A stretch of 64,000 bases of DNA from Carya illinoinensis (Eukaryota; Streptophyta; Magnoliopsida; Fagales; Juglandaceae), in contig NC_056766.1 in NCBI RefSeq assembly GCF_018687715.1, positions 44,246,933-44,310,932 of the forward strand. The letters are read 5' to 3'. The notes under the pieces were generated by a model. That model did not search any database and was not told the DNA's origin. It saw nothing but the letters and a program-made list of their open reading frames with translations. The first letter of the stretch is position 1, and the number at the start of each line of letters is the position of its first letter. Position numbers and translations under genes: made by a program. Positions 8,710 to 20,640 of this stretch are shown piece after piece.

Positions 8710-10485
8710 TAAGGGAAATTGTTTCAACTGATCAAGGATTCTAATTAATTTTCTTAATTCTTATTTTGGATTATTTTGAATTATCTCATTTGTTAATATG
8801 TTTAAATTTCATGTTACGAATGTATATATGACACGGTAATTTAATCTTATAGTAAAATATTATGTCATTAATTTTTTTATATTGGCATTTATTTGTAATC
8901 CTAATGTAAATTTCAATTCTATTTTTTATCATTCACATATTTAAAAAATAAATAAATAAATAAAAATTTACGTTAAAAACTTTTATTTAATAGTAAATTC
9001 TATTATTTTAAAAAAATATATATATATAAGACTTGCACACTTTAATATTGTATCTAATATTATTTTTTTAAATTAGTATAGGTGCTAATCACTTAAATAA
9101 ATATTGATTATGAACATAAATAGTAGGTCATATAAGAAAGCTGTCAATGCTAAGAACCTACTTCATCAACAGGAGAAGTAGATTAGTAATAAATTATATA
9201 ACATGCAAATTATAATATAACATTATTTTATATAAATTATAATCTATATATAAATTTATATATGTGATTTAAAATTTCTATTCATTCTTTATATAAAAAA
9301 AGATAAATGTAAAATAATTAAGTTTAAATTTATTTGCTAACTAGATTTACGAATACAATTATTCAAATAAAATATTATTTCTTTATCAATTTAAATTCAT
9401 CAGGAAACATTAAAATCAAATAATAATATCTTATAAAAATTTTGGTATTTTATTTCTTTATAAAAATTATATTATTTTTTAAAAATAATCGTTTTATTAA
9501 ATTAAAAAAACGTACTTTACACGTTGTTGTGGGTAGGTTTGTTTCCAATGCTTTGCCAACTACATTAAAATTTTGAATGCTAATAAAAGAACTTCGTTCT
9601 CCAAGAAAAAGGGGCACTTACATAGGGTGTTAAAAATGCACATCAGTAAAGGTTGGCCAAAAATACATTGATTTCTACGTCTATTAAAGAGAATAATTAT
9701 GGATCCCTTTAATGAGCGTGACAATTCCTATTTAAAAATTTTATTTTAATACTTTTCTTCAAGCCTAAAGATTTTTTGTTTTTTTGTACTTTGTGCTAAT
9801 TACTATTTTTGATTTTATAAATGATATATACAATCTCAGTAGTAATGTTATTATTTGTTTAATTCACAAAAAATGTTACTCATCATTTCATATCATATAT
9901 TTTAATATTATTTTTTATTTTATTAGTTTATTTTATTTTTATTAAACTATTAAGTTGTTCTACTTATCATCTATACACTACATATTTATTATAAATAAAT
10001 AAATAAGTATGGTGTGTAGAAATGATAAGTAGAAATTATCATTGATTAATCTGTTATTCAAAATTTATTTTATAGGAGCATCAACCATATGTTAAAAGCG
10101 TTGTGGAGAAATTATCAAAAAAACTTAGAGGATTCAAGTTTATATAGATCCACAGAAATTGAAGGAGAAAAAAATATAGGCATTTTAATGTCCTTTCTAT
10201 TGAAATAATACAAGATGAGTAAAATGCTGGATCGTTAGCTTAGAATTAAAATTATTTCAAATAACTTTCATAAAACTATAGGCGATGTTTATTTATAGGA
10301 TCATATTATAGATTTTATTAATGTTCTTCTTTTATAATATATTACAACATGTAATCATTTATTAATTATATAAACATTACATCGTTAGTTATTTAATTAA
10401 CCAAAAACATTACATTTTTATTAATAAAAAATTAGTTCTTAAAAAAAATTAAATATAAACTAAGCAAACGTGCATTGCACGTTGC
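8710..10485. other. AT-rich intergenic sequence, no gene seen
   Basis: About 1.8 kb of very AT-rich DNA with many short A/T runs and stops in all frames. No coding or recognised element ends. 'aacgtgcattgcacgttg' near 10467 is a palindrome just before the next LTR begins. Confidence 0.6.
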
Positions 10486-10489
10486 TTTG

Positions 10490-13400
10490 ACATAGTATTT
10501 TAATATGCTTTCTTGTTATTAATTATTGTTTTGCATTTAAGTCACTCTTTAGCTTCAAATTATTTTATTATTGTTGGTCTTTAATTATTTTATTTTATTA
10601 ATATTGACTTGTAGTGTTTTTACTTGGCTACTATGTATTTTATTGTGCTTTTTATTTTAAAGTAGTTTATTGTTGAATTTTATTATTTTATTTTATTTTA
10701 TAAAGTCATTGCGTTTGAATTATTTTATTTAACTTGTTATTTTTGTAAATAGTTTTTGTTGGATCAATTTCTGGACCCTAGATGTAAGCACTGGATCTCA
10801 CTTCTTTCCTTCTTTTTTTCCTTTTCCCTTTTTCCTTTTTCTCTTCTTTTTCTTTTCTCTTTTTCTTCTTTCCTCTTTCTTCCTTCTTTTCTTTCTTTTT
10901 CCTTCTTTTTTTCCCTACTTTTCTCCCGCTCGACCCAGCCCCCTCCCCCTCCCTCTCCATCCATTTTTTGTCCCACCCAGATTACTGCCGTCAGCCCGCC
11001 GTGTAGTGCACCACCCCCACCAGTCTATTCCCCTCTGGCCGGTGATCACATCCCTCCATTTTTAGGCCAACCCATGCAGCCGTTAGCCGCCACGCATGGC
11101 TGGAAGTCGTGGCATACTTTCCTTCTAGCTCTATCGTGCACCACTCATTGCCGTCGCCGTTACTTTCATTCTCTTCCCCACCCACCGGTGACCTCACCCC
11201 TCCATTTTCAACCCCCCAAACGCCACCATTAACAGCCATGAGCACCACCCAAGCCGCACGGTTTTGTGCTCCTCAAGCCGTCGTGCCTCCACCATTGGCC
11301 ACCACTTCTTCACCACATCATCATTGGCCTTCCAATTACCTAACCCACCCAACCCTAGCTCCGATCAATCACCGGTGAAGCTCAACTAACCCACTTTCCG
11401 TTTTGGATTTTTTGGCCCTCAACTGCTGTTTGTGCCGCCATCTACGACCAACCACCGCTTCCATTAGCTTCATCGACACCCCTAAATCCAACCCTAGCCT
11501 TCCCTAGTTTTCGTTTGTCCCTATTCAAATTTAGGTATTTTGTGACCCACGGCCACAGTGCATTTTGCACTGTTATGTTGTTTTTCCTTTGCCTTTTGCA
11601 GGTTGTTGATCATTCAAAAAATATCTTGTAATACTGTAAGTATTTTCCAAAGTTCCTTTTAGATTTAAATATATTTTTGCTTTAACAATAAATTGTGATT
11701 GATTGGTTATGCTGGACTGAGTCCGAGGAGTGGGGAGTCAGATGGATTGATGGACGGAGTTATTTGTATTTTAGTTGATGTTGAGAATTGTTGGATATAT
11801 TTATGTTTTGTCATTTGCATTGCATAGTGCATGCATGTACATGTATTGAAAAAGGAAAACTAGATTTTCGTGTAATTGCATGCATGTTCATGTGTTTGAA
11901 CTTGAAAACTGGGTTTTCAAGTGAGAAATGATGTTTGGGTATATTTGAATGTTTTGATTGACTGGTTTGAGTCAGAGGTACTATAGAGATGGTGGTGAGC
12001 AGGGATGGTGAGAGTCTTCTTTTCTTTACTTTCTTTCTTCTTCTCACTGGTAGATTTCTTCCAATTTCAGATGTTCCTCTCCCTCTTTTGCATCATTCCC
12101 TCTTCCACTTAGTTTCTATTTTTCCTTGTTTTTTTTCTGCAAAGCTTTTTTTTTTTTTTTTTCTATTGCAACCCATGCTTCTACTTTGTTTTGCTTGGGG
12201 TTTTAGTGCTACAATTTGAGTAGATTTTCAATGGTGTTGCTAGTTTTTGTTTGGGTATAAACAATAAAGAATATCGATGGGTGTGGAATAGAATTTAAGT
12301 AGATTTCGACATTTTTTTTGTGGAGTTGTGAATGGAGAAAAGGTTGATGTGGTTATTGCTTATTTGGTTGAGTTGGTGGTTGTTTGAGTTTTGGGTTGCT
12401 GTATTGGTGCTGATATTTCTATTAATTGAGTTTGATGTTGGTTGATGGGTGTATAGGTTAGTATTGAAGTGGGTATATGGTAGATTGGGTTGAAGTGTGG
12501 GCTGTTCGGGGATTATTATATGGTTGTTTGGTTTACGTTAATGTGCTGATATTTGATGTGGAATATGGAATTTAATTAATTAGATCGAAGTGGTGATTGT
12601 AGGTCTTTAACACTTAGTGTATATTTATTTTTATGAATAGGTAACGAGGCTAATAGAGGTCAAATTCAAGGCAATGATAATACGCCGCAGCAATCAGCTA
12701 AGCGGGGTTCCTATGCTAGATTTGTATAAAAAGAAAGAAATGAATTGAGGTTGGTTAGTGAAATGGGCATTATTATGTTTTTAAAAGAGAACATGAAAAC
12801 AACCTCAATATATGTGTTTTGCATTCACTCATGAAAAAAATGTACGAAAGAGAAAAATGCTTTTTGACATAAATAGTGTAGACATGAGTAATATTTGACA
12901 TGTTTATGAAATGTGCAAAAGAGAGAATATGAAAATTGAGTTTTTTATACATGTTTTATGAAATGTTTTAGATCTGTTATTGATCAATTGAAAATGATAT
13001 GAATGTGTTTCGCACGTGATTTGATATCATATGAATATGAAAAACCTTTGGCATACTTATCTGTTATTATTCTGATTCTGAATATGGTTCTGATATGATG
13101 ATACTAGTTCACGTGATATGTTTGGTACCAACATGATATGATATGAGTGCAACAACTTTGGAAACAAGGTCTTTTATGTGTTCTTTCTTGTGTGCACACT
13201 CGGGGCTCCGAGATTGAAAAATGGAAAGTTTCATAATATGATACTGCCTGGTTTGGCCACGGGGGATAGCACAACTCTACCATGGGGGTTAAATATGGTA
13301 TATGCATGATACAATACGATATGATATGATAAGATGAGAATCATCAGTTATGTTAGGCCAAATATGTTTTAAGATCTGCATATTATCGCTCTGTTTTTCC

Positions 13401-13985
13401 TGATAATATTTTTAAGATCTGCATATGAAAATAAAATTTTTCTGTTTCCTACATATGAAACTCTATGAAAATGCTCATGCTGTACACTAGTATATGTGCT
13501 TTGCTTACTGAGTTGTTGATAACTCACCCCCTTATCTCCAAATATTTTTCAGATGATATGGACGGTACAGCTGAGGACCAAGAATAGAAATTTGTGAATG
13601 TGGAAGTGGAAGGTTCAGATGATGGGAATAGAGTGTTGAATTCTTTAGGGTACTGTTAATAGAAGGACTTTCTGTTGTTCCTTAGATTTGTTATTGTTTC
13701 TGGACTTAGTAAGACTTACGGATGTTTTTTTTTTTTCCAGTTATTTTGTTGGGACAAATGGGAAATTGTGGACCCTTTGATTTATGTTATTCATTGAAAT
13801 GACTATATGGACATAATTAAGCATTAGTTGTGGAAAATATGATATTGTTTATTATTTTTGAAGACTTTAAGGATTTTTAGATTTGATGATAAGCAAATTT
13901 ATAAGTGACAAGTAGTAATTCTCCGACCCCTATGAGACCGGGGCGTTACACCACGTCTCCGTACGTGGGAGTTGGGAGCGTCACA
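10490..13985 (+). mobile_element. Composite LTR: TGTGATATCCC-family LTR with a second LTR inserted
   Basis: From about 10490 to 12007 the order of the TGTGATATCCC family is followed on the plus strand: AT-rich start, GGATCAATTTCTGGACC, pyrimidine tract 10795-10930, then GTGACCCACGGCCACAGTG and GGACTGAGTCCGAGGAG. Near 12008 it changes to unrelated sequence, which ends GGGGCGTTACA at 13950. The last 35 bases (13951-13985, CCACGTCTCCGT...GAGCGTCACA) are again the 3' terminus of the first family. The second LTR therefore replaced or followed the loss of about 0.8 kb of the first. The very start of the outer LTR is eroded. Confidence 0.75.
12010..13950 (+). repeat. Inserted chromovirus-like LTR segment
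   Basis: Contains CTTACTGAGTTGTTGATAAC followed by TCACCCCCTTATCTCC and TTTTTCAGATGATATGGAC, typical of the R-U5 side of Tekay/Del-type LTRs as I recall them, and ends GGGGCGTTACA. After the CAG is a short acidic reading (DDMDGTAEDQE) ending in TAG, parallel to the acidic frame in the outer family. The left boundary is uncertain because no TGTAAC start was found. Confidence 0.5.
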
Positions 13986-14059
13986 TTGATTAATGGCAAA
14001 CTTGTAATTTTATATAAAGGCAAGTATGCCTTCATGAAAAGAGGAGCACAATTTCACTT

Positions 14060-14400
14060 TACCAAAATCTGGAAGCCGCGATCCATGGGGAGAGAAACGA
14101 AGGGGTTTTCAAACCCTTGTTTTATCAAGATCAAATTGGAGCTTGAAGAGATTATCAAATGTGTTTTTATGGTGTGGTTTAGACGTTATAAGAGGATAAT
14201 ATGAGGAAGCCAATCCATATTTTGTACGGTGAGTAAAGGTTGTAAGTGATTATAAACTCAAGTTTTTGATGCATTCTTCAACAATAAAGACTCCTAGACT
14301 GTTCCAACTGTGGATGTAGACCACTAGAGTCGAACCACGTAATTTCTTGTGTTGGTTTCGCATTTCTTTTATTATTCTTAATTTTATTCTGATCTTTCAT
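14060..14400 (+). repeat. Copia LTR fragment (R-U5 side)
   Basis: The stretch around 14270-14360 (ACAATAAAGACTCCTAGAC, CTGTGGATGTAGACCACTAG, CGAACCACGTAATTTCTTG) matches in order and wording the segment at 52790-52860. It is the conserved 'polyadenylation / cap-proximal' side of many plant copia LTRs. No second LTR, primer site or coding frame adjoins it, so it is an isolated fragment. Confidence 0.55.
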
Positions 14401-14845
14401 GAGTATATACTGTGATTTCGGGTTTCTAACTTGTTTAAAATAGAAAACTAATCACGTTAATCATATAATTTCTTGGAGTTTTGGTTATCTTTTGTTCAAA
14501 TTAATTGCATATTACAACCAGTTACATTAATTTGGTTCTTTGAGCATTTGTTTGTGAGATCTAGGGCTGAAAATATAACAATATTATTATTGCTTTTCAA
14601 TCGTAAAATTTGGTCTGAACTAAATGGATAATGGAAGTGATATTAAGTCATATACCTAATAGTACCAGTCTTTTAATTCGTGCATCAATTTACGGCTAAT
14701 TGTGGGGAATACCTTCGATCGATTGGATTGAAACTTCAAACTAATGCATAAATAGAGACATCAACGCGCGTCATGACTGACAAATTCATTTACGACGTTC
14801 CTATTGGAAATTGATCATCTTCCAGCTCCCAGCTTGAGCTAGCTT

Positions 14846-14965
14846 GCATGCAGATAATATGGCCGGGTGGATTAATGTCTCGCAAAAGATCATTGTATAT
14901 ATATATATATAGTTACGAGGTGGAGTTTTACCAAGAATTATAAACATATTGGGGGTAGTTATAAG
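14846..14965 (+). repeat. Cluster spacer repeat R1, copy a
   Basis: GCATGCAGATAATATGGCC, GTGGATT, CGCAAAAGATCATTGTAT, then AGTTACGAGGTGGA. Related copies are at about 19525, 20670, 21265 and 25670. It lies just beyond the 3' end of the intact chitinase-like gene, so the spacer probably duplicated together with the genes. Confidence 0.75.
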
Positions 14966-15419
14966 TTATAATTAGCAAATTAAGTTGACTGAGATCAGCG
15001 AGCACATGCATGTGTGGCCGGAAATATTGCCAAGTCGTGTGCGTGGCTTGCATATATGCATGGGATAGAATAATATTCAACGAATCTCATACAATGATCA
15101 GGCCAGCCCACCAGGCTATCACTAGGAGACAAGAGGAAAGCAGGGAGGTAAATGAGAAGATTGTGTCAGAGGGTTGTCGATTTTAAAATTCCAAAACTTT
15201 TAAAACTTAAAAACTAATATATATCTAATATATATTATAATCAAGAAAAAGACATGAGAACATCGATCATCATCTCGTACAATTGGTCACAAGAGTAACC
15301 TTATTGACGATGATAATAATAATACGCGATTCTATAATAATAATAATATTACAAACAACGTACGTACACAGCATGATAGCCAGCTAGTCATTGGCCTTAT
15401 TGTTCATAATGCAAGCAGC

Positions 15420-17932
15420 TTATAATATGTTACATATATTAACAGAAGCAGTATGAGTACTAGTATCAGCAGTAGTAGTAGTGGTAGTACTAGTAGTAGT
15501 ACTAGTGGTAGTACTAGTGGTACTAGTTCTTGTGTTTTGATCTGACTTCTGCTGATTATCACCAATGATCATTGATTTGTCTTTTGTTGACTCCTGCATT
15601 TCGCTCGGATTATTAATCGCATTATCCCGTACTGCATTGGAAGCTACGAAAAGAAAGAGAAATTATGTTCATTAGAAAATAGAAAATAAAATTCTCAGAA
15701 AAGAGAGTTAACTAGAGATTCTTGTTTACCCAGCATTTGGCTTTGGTTAAAATTTATTTACAAAAGTTATCGTCACAAACGACCTAACAGGCCGTACGTA
15801 CGTAGGCGTTTATAATTAATGAAGATATGTGGGACTAAGTTAGAATATAGAGATCATGATCACTCATCATGTAACAGGAAGTTGGAAACCTGCCGGCCAG
15901 TTTAATTTTGATGATTTGCAAAATTCTATCGAGTTTAAATATTTGCTACACAAAAGTACTCCGTGTCTAATTACAATAGCAATACTATATTAATGCATGG
16001 GACCCATTCTGGATAGGGATAGCAATTGGTGGGAATTAGCAAAAGTCAGAGCCCTATTCAATCCAAATGTCTCTTCTGAAAATTTGAAAATTATTATATG
16101 CCCTTGAAACCAACCTGACAAATGGCTGTGGTCTCTTGAGCGAAATGGGCTGTTTAGTGTGCGAAGTGCATATAGACTGACAAGGCTGGGTGATCAGATT
16201 TCAGTGGGTGAATGTTCCAGTGCAAGACAACATCAGGCTTTGTGGAAGGCAATTTGGAAGATGAAAGTCCCTCATAAGATCAAAATTTTTGCTTGGAGTT
16301 CTTGTCGGGATGGTCTACCTACTCAGTGTAATCTGAAGAAGAGGAAACTAATTAATGAGGAAGTGTGTGGCTTCTGTAATGGAAAGTGTGAAGATCTGGT
16401 GCATGCATTGTTCAGTTGCCCTTCTATTCGAAATCAGTGGAATATATTTCTGCCTCTAATGCAGAATGTGGCAGATACTGGTTCTATTTTTCAGACTGCT
16501 TTGAGTTTCCAAGCTACTGGCAATACAGCTGCTTTGACTTTCAGAAAAGAGAGCTTGCATATATATTCATTGCATGCGAACAGTACTACGAAATTCAAAC
16601 AATATGTCATGGAATTTGGCAGCCTAGCTATATCTAGTCAAGACAAAATTACTGGATATCATGTAATATATACTAAAAAAAACAAGGAATATTCATGAGA
16701 TCTTTTTCATTGATTCATCTCAATTCATATTATTCATTCATTTACGTTAGCGCATATATATATCTAGTGATAATTTTCCGCTGGATAATAAGTCAAACTC
16801 AAGAATTAACTACACTCATGCATGCATCACAAAGTTGGAAATCGGCCGCTAATTTACCTGAACGAGAAAGAGTCCAGTAGATGTCGTCGGCGCCCACACG
16901 CCATGCAAAGTAACCACCCAATTTAAGGTCAATTGCCTCCCTAACCTTTCCAAAGATGCACAATCCATCATCATAAACAATCCATTTGTCCCCATTAATT
17001 TTATTCGAGTAAACAGCATAATACTGGCTATCATACACGGTTTCATAAGTACCCCTCCGGAGTTCATCCTGGATATCTCTGTAGGCCATGGGCAGTTCAC
17101 TTGCTGTATGAGCCGGTGCAAATAATCCAGAAAGGGAACTCGGATTCGTTAGAATCCATGCATAGCCATAAAATGGAAGGCCGAGGACTAATTTATTGGC
17201 CGCAACCCCTCCGTCAATCCATTTTTTAATGCCTTCACTTCCACACCTGTTTTGCTCTCGAGGATTACGCCACGCATGAACCGGTCCAGTTTGCTCGGGT
17301 GAGTTGGAGGGACTCGGAGTATAGAAGTCAATGGCCAGTACGTTGATCCAATCCAACTTTTCATTAACAGCATTAATTATAGCCGGATTGAGATAATTGA
17401 AAGTAATGTTACCGTCTATATCAGGAATGCCTGGGTGGTGAAACACCGCCGCAGTAAGAAGCAACTTATTAGTTGGCTCCCTTGTCTTCGTGAAGTCTAA
17501 GTCCAGGGCAGATCGCCATTCAAAGAGGAGCGAGGATAGCGGTTCCTCCTGGTCAGCTTTGGAGGGGTACAGCCAGCAGAGGTCCAGGCCATCGAAATGG
17601 AACTTCTTGGCTAGATCTATGGACTCCGTTATGAGATTCTTACGCTTATCACTGCTTGCCACCACTGCAGATAGGTCAGCGCCTTCACCACCGATGGATA
17701 ACAGAGCTTTCACCGTAGGGTTTCGTTGTCGAACCGTGTCGGGGAAGGTTTGGAATTGTTCCTCGTATTTGGGAGGAAAGGTCATCCCGCCAGTATCACT
17801 GTTGACCACGGCAAAGCCAGCATAAAGATGTGTGAAGAGTTCAGAAGGTATTTCTGCTACCAGCCGGATGTTGTCAGGCCGGAAAAACCAGTATCCAGCT
17901 TTCACAACATCAGTACCACCACTGGAAGCCAT
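15420..17932 (-). CDS. Class V chitinase-like protein (GH18), catalytic residues lost, two exons, 432 aa
   Basis: Exon 1 is 17932-16858 and exon 2 is 15643-15420, joined across a GT...AG intron in frame (1075 + 224 nt). Residues 11-358 form a complete plant class V GH18 barrel: KAGYWF (11-16), FTHLYAGFA (33-41), KALLSIGG (75-82), GLPFYGYAW (251-259), GYFAWRVGADD (340-350). The catalytic DxxDxDxE motif reads D114-G-L-D117-L-C119-W-L121. The acid/base glutamate is leucine and its partner aspartate is cysteine, and the family's Met-Ala-Tyr-Asp is LAID (199-202). Chitin hydrolysis should be absent. In this family a similar loss gave the Robinia chitinase-related agglutinin, a lectin, so carbohydrate binding is the likeliest role. 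There is no signal peptide, and an in-frame TAA lies 36 nt upstream of this ATG, so the start is firm. Exon 2 adds 74 residues, largely Thr and Ser. The intron holds an antisense LINE fragment. Expression and exon 2 use need transcript evidence. Confidence 0.85.
15448..15532 (-). repeat. ACTAGT/ACT microsatellite coding for the Thr/Ser tail
   Basis: On the minus strand ACT, AGT and ACC triplets repeat (TSTTSTTTSTTT in protein). It lies wholly inside exon 2 and keeps frame, because every unit is a multiple of three. Slippage would lengthen or shorten the tail without shifting the frame. Confidence 0.85.
15644..16857 (-). other. Intron of the chitinase-like gene (1214 nt)
   Basis: The donor TTCAG|GTAAATT at 16857 and the acceptor CGTAG|CTTCC at 15644 give an in-frame join (phase 1, Gly becoming Ala). 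Without splicing, the frame would run on 19 codons to a stop at 16799. The splice was inferred from the exact donor and acceptor and the 74-codon open frame beyond them. Confidence 0.7.
16000..16650 (+). mobile_element. LINE 3' fragment (zf-RVT domain) inside the intron, antisense to the gene
   Basis: The plus-strand frame reads NQPDKWLWSLERNGLFSVRS then ALWKAIWKMKVPHKIKIFAW and ends with a zinc-binding cluster (CGFCNGKCEDLVHALFSC). This order is that of the reverse-transcriptase zinc-binding region near the end of plant L1-type LINE ORF2. One stop (near 16107) interrupts it. No poly-A tail or target duplication was found. The host gene tolerates it because it is removed with the intron. Confidence 0.8.
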
Positions 17933-18060
17933 TCGATCGAGGAAAGCCGAATTAAGCAGGTGTAGTTACTATATTTGGTTTCTGGTGTTTGGTGGTACGA
18001 GTAGTGGTAGTTTTTTTTTTTTTTAAGAGTAGTGGTAGTTGCTAGCCATGTATGCGTGCG

Positions 18061-18068
18061 TATTTATA
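18061..18068 (-). promoter_or_regulatory. TATA box of the intact chitinase-like gene
   Basis: TATAAATA on the minus strand lies ~130 bp upstream of the ATG at 17932. Its sequence and position match the TATA box of pseudogene 1 at 7355. Confidence 0.65.
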
Positions 18069-18429
18069 GCCTTTTCAAACCCATATAGGAACAAGGCATG
18101 CATATTAATTTTTTGATGTTGTCCCAAATCCCAATTACTTATATTGATAAAGTGTTTATTGTACTTGAATAATTTGATAATCCTTGATATTTTACACTTA
18201 AAAAGATTCATAATGCAGCGCGTTCTAACAAGGATACACATGACACTTACTTTGTTGAGCCACATCAAGTTTAATATTTTGGTTTTACCCTTACAGTTCT
18301 GAGCACTTAATCTTATTTGTTGTAGGGCATTTTTGGAAATGTGCCTAAGGGAATTAGAGAGAGAAGCAGACGAGATGGGGAAAATTGGATCTAAAAATAA
18401 AATGTGTGGTCCCAGGAAAAACAAATGAA

Positions 18430-18985
18430 TTAAAGGAAAGTGGTCCCAGCCTCCACGTACACAATGAGCTTAGTAAATCTAAGTGATAGACCTTAGTAAA
18501 TCTAATAAATATTTAAACTAAAATTATGGAGAATAGTTTTCTTGTGTTAAAATTAATGGTATTAATGCTGTCATGTGGCCGATTCTAAATTGTTTGATGG
18601 CCTTTAAAAAAAAAATCAAAACACTCAACTTTATATGTCATTAAACATATATATATTTATATATTTGCAAATTAAAAAAACAAGAAAAAGAAAAAGAGAA
18701 AAAGAAAAAGGAGAAGGAAAAAGAAAAAGAGAAAAATAAAATGGAAGGAAAAGAAATAATTTTATTTACCTTGTTGTTTGGAAAATAAGTTTTGTTGGAT
18801 TGGGTTTCGTTTAGTTATACAAATGAGATGAGATGATAAATATGTAAATAGTAGTAAGAGATTTTGTGAATAATAGTGATCAAATAGTTTGGGTTAAGAT
18901 ATTTTACGGGATTTTGAAAAATGTGAGGGAAAAAGTTGAATACAAAAATTATAAAGTTAAAAGAGGGTTAGAATATTATTAATTT
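18430..18985. repeat. Purine-rich tract and GTTTGG/GAGATGAGATG MITE-like remnant
   Basis: AAGAAAAAG-type purine repeats run at 18675-18745. From about 18797, GGGTTTCGTTTAGTTATAC with AATGAGATGAGATG resembles the MITEs at 6838 and 30244. No coding is seen. Confidence 0.45.
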
Positions 18986-19059
18986 CTAATATTTTTTTTT
19001 TTGTTTTTAGATTTGCAAAAGTTGATTTTTTTTTTTATATTTTGTTTTATTTTTGGTAT

Positions 19060-19494
19060 GCACAATACATGATGTTTTCTAAGTTTAATTAATTATGCAT
19101 TATATCTTTCTTTTATAAATTAATTGTTGATTACTATTATTAATTCTTTAATTAATTAAATGTTTTATTAAAATAGGGTTACCGTTCGAACGTTAACTGA
19201 CAGTTCAAAACTTGGTGATTTAAATACTCAAATGGTTTCAATGGACGTTCGAATGGTAAATTAGTTTCCAGCAAACGACCTGCCAATTTTTTTCCCAAAC
19301 GCAAATGACTATTTCGCTAGGGAAGAAATTTATCATCCCCAAGTAAACCGTTCGAACATATTCTAACGGGAAGCAAGTTTCAGAATTTTTTTTGGAAGAA
19401 ATCAGAAAATTCGTCCGTACATCTTACATTTTGAGATGATTTTCATTTCATGTTAAAGAAAAATCGTCCCAAAAGCTCAAAAGTGTTGTAGTGA
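19060..19494. mobile_element. CACTA-like transposon 3' end with TTCGAAC subterminal repeats
   Basis: GTTCGAACG-type words recur (19186, 19246, 19352) and the segment ends AAAAGTGTTGTAGTG at about 19494, near the CACTACAA-type terminus of plant CACTA elements in reverse. A related region with the same upstream AT-rich sequence and the same words is at 52240-53690. No transposase remains. Confidence 0.5.
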
Positions 19495-20152
19495 ATGACC
19501 TCCATTAACATCGCTCCCAGCATGAACATGCATGCAGAAATTATGGCCGGTGGATTGTCTTGCAAAAGATCACATGTATAGTTACGAGGTGGAAATTTCC
19601 CAAGAACTAACATATCGGGGACTGGGTATTAGTTTCTAGCTAAAGATATTGATCTGTTGGATGCAATTGGTCTTCGATCCCTACGTTAACGGTAGATGTT
19701 TATTAATTCATAAAATGTACGTATTGTCCTAATTTTTTATCTGATCTTAAAGCAGCTAACATCGTCGTTTATAATGTGTTCATGTGTGTCAGCTCGTACG
19801 TGTACATATAACATATGAGGCCCAAGATCGATCATGACATCATAAACTTGTGCATACATGCTTGCATCGTGCGCCCGACAAGAAATTAAGCCTTCACGTG
19901 CCTGAAATTAAGGGACTAATTGAAGAGTACAGCGATACCTCTCCTATTATAGATTAAAATTATTACCATAAGAGTAGTAAGTATTACTATTCCCACTATC
20001 ATGTCTAAAACAAATTATCCCAACTCCCAAACAGCCTATTTAACCGACTAATATAAAAAAAATTTCTTTAGGTACCTAAAACAAGAAACTACCTACATAC
20101 TCATAGTAGATATGCATTATTAATTTATCCTTAAGTAGTACAGTATTTGTTT

Positions 20153-20640
20153 CACTACAAGATATCAGGCATTTTTCAACGCTCACAATCATAGCAAAAA
20201 TCTCTAAAAATCGTTGCATTTGACAAGTTTCAATGATTTTAAGTTCGCTACAATTTCGACAAAACTAAGTGTTCACTTTTGATCAATTTCATCAATCGAC
20301 AAAAATAGTTGGTAAAATAATATTACCAGCGAATTTTTTTTTTTCGCCGCAAATGACCAAAAAATAAACGTTCGCAATGATATGATCCATTTACAGATGA
20401 ATCGTTGAGAAAGATCAATTGCAACTATTTACATCGTCACAAAAGCTGTAGAAATCGCCGGAAATGACTGTTGCTTTTTCCCAACGATGTAGAATTATCG
20501 TTGTTGAAAATATTGCCAGCGGGTTTTTATCACCACTAATAGACCTAAAATAGCTGCAAATACGCGTGATCAAAGGCAGCGATTGTTCTCTCCATCGTAG
20601 TTGAATTTATTTCAATGCATTGAAATCGCCGGAATAAGTC
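20153..20640 (+). mobile_element. CACTA-like subterminal segment (R3)
   Basis: It starts CACTACAAGATATCAGGCAT, close to the CACTACAAGAAAA terminus of plant CACTA transposons. It continues with dense short words built on CGCTGCAAA / ATCGTTG / GACAAAAAT, the subterminal repeats that bind CACTA transposase. Copies at 22432-22806 and 25155-25650 lie in the same order. No transposase gene is present. Confidence 0.55.

Noticed and set aside
10756..11232. 158-codon plus-strand frame with Phe/Ser then Pro-rich residues
   Set aside because: It translates the pyrimidine tract and following LTR sequence. It is not conserved as a protein among LTR copies, and overlapping minus frames are equally open.
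16799..16857. Unspliced C-terminus of the chitinase-like protein (19 codons to a stop)
   Set aside because: A good GT donor sits at the end of the conserved domain, and an in-phase exon lies beyond a matching acceptor. Read-through residues have no family similarity.
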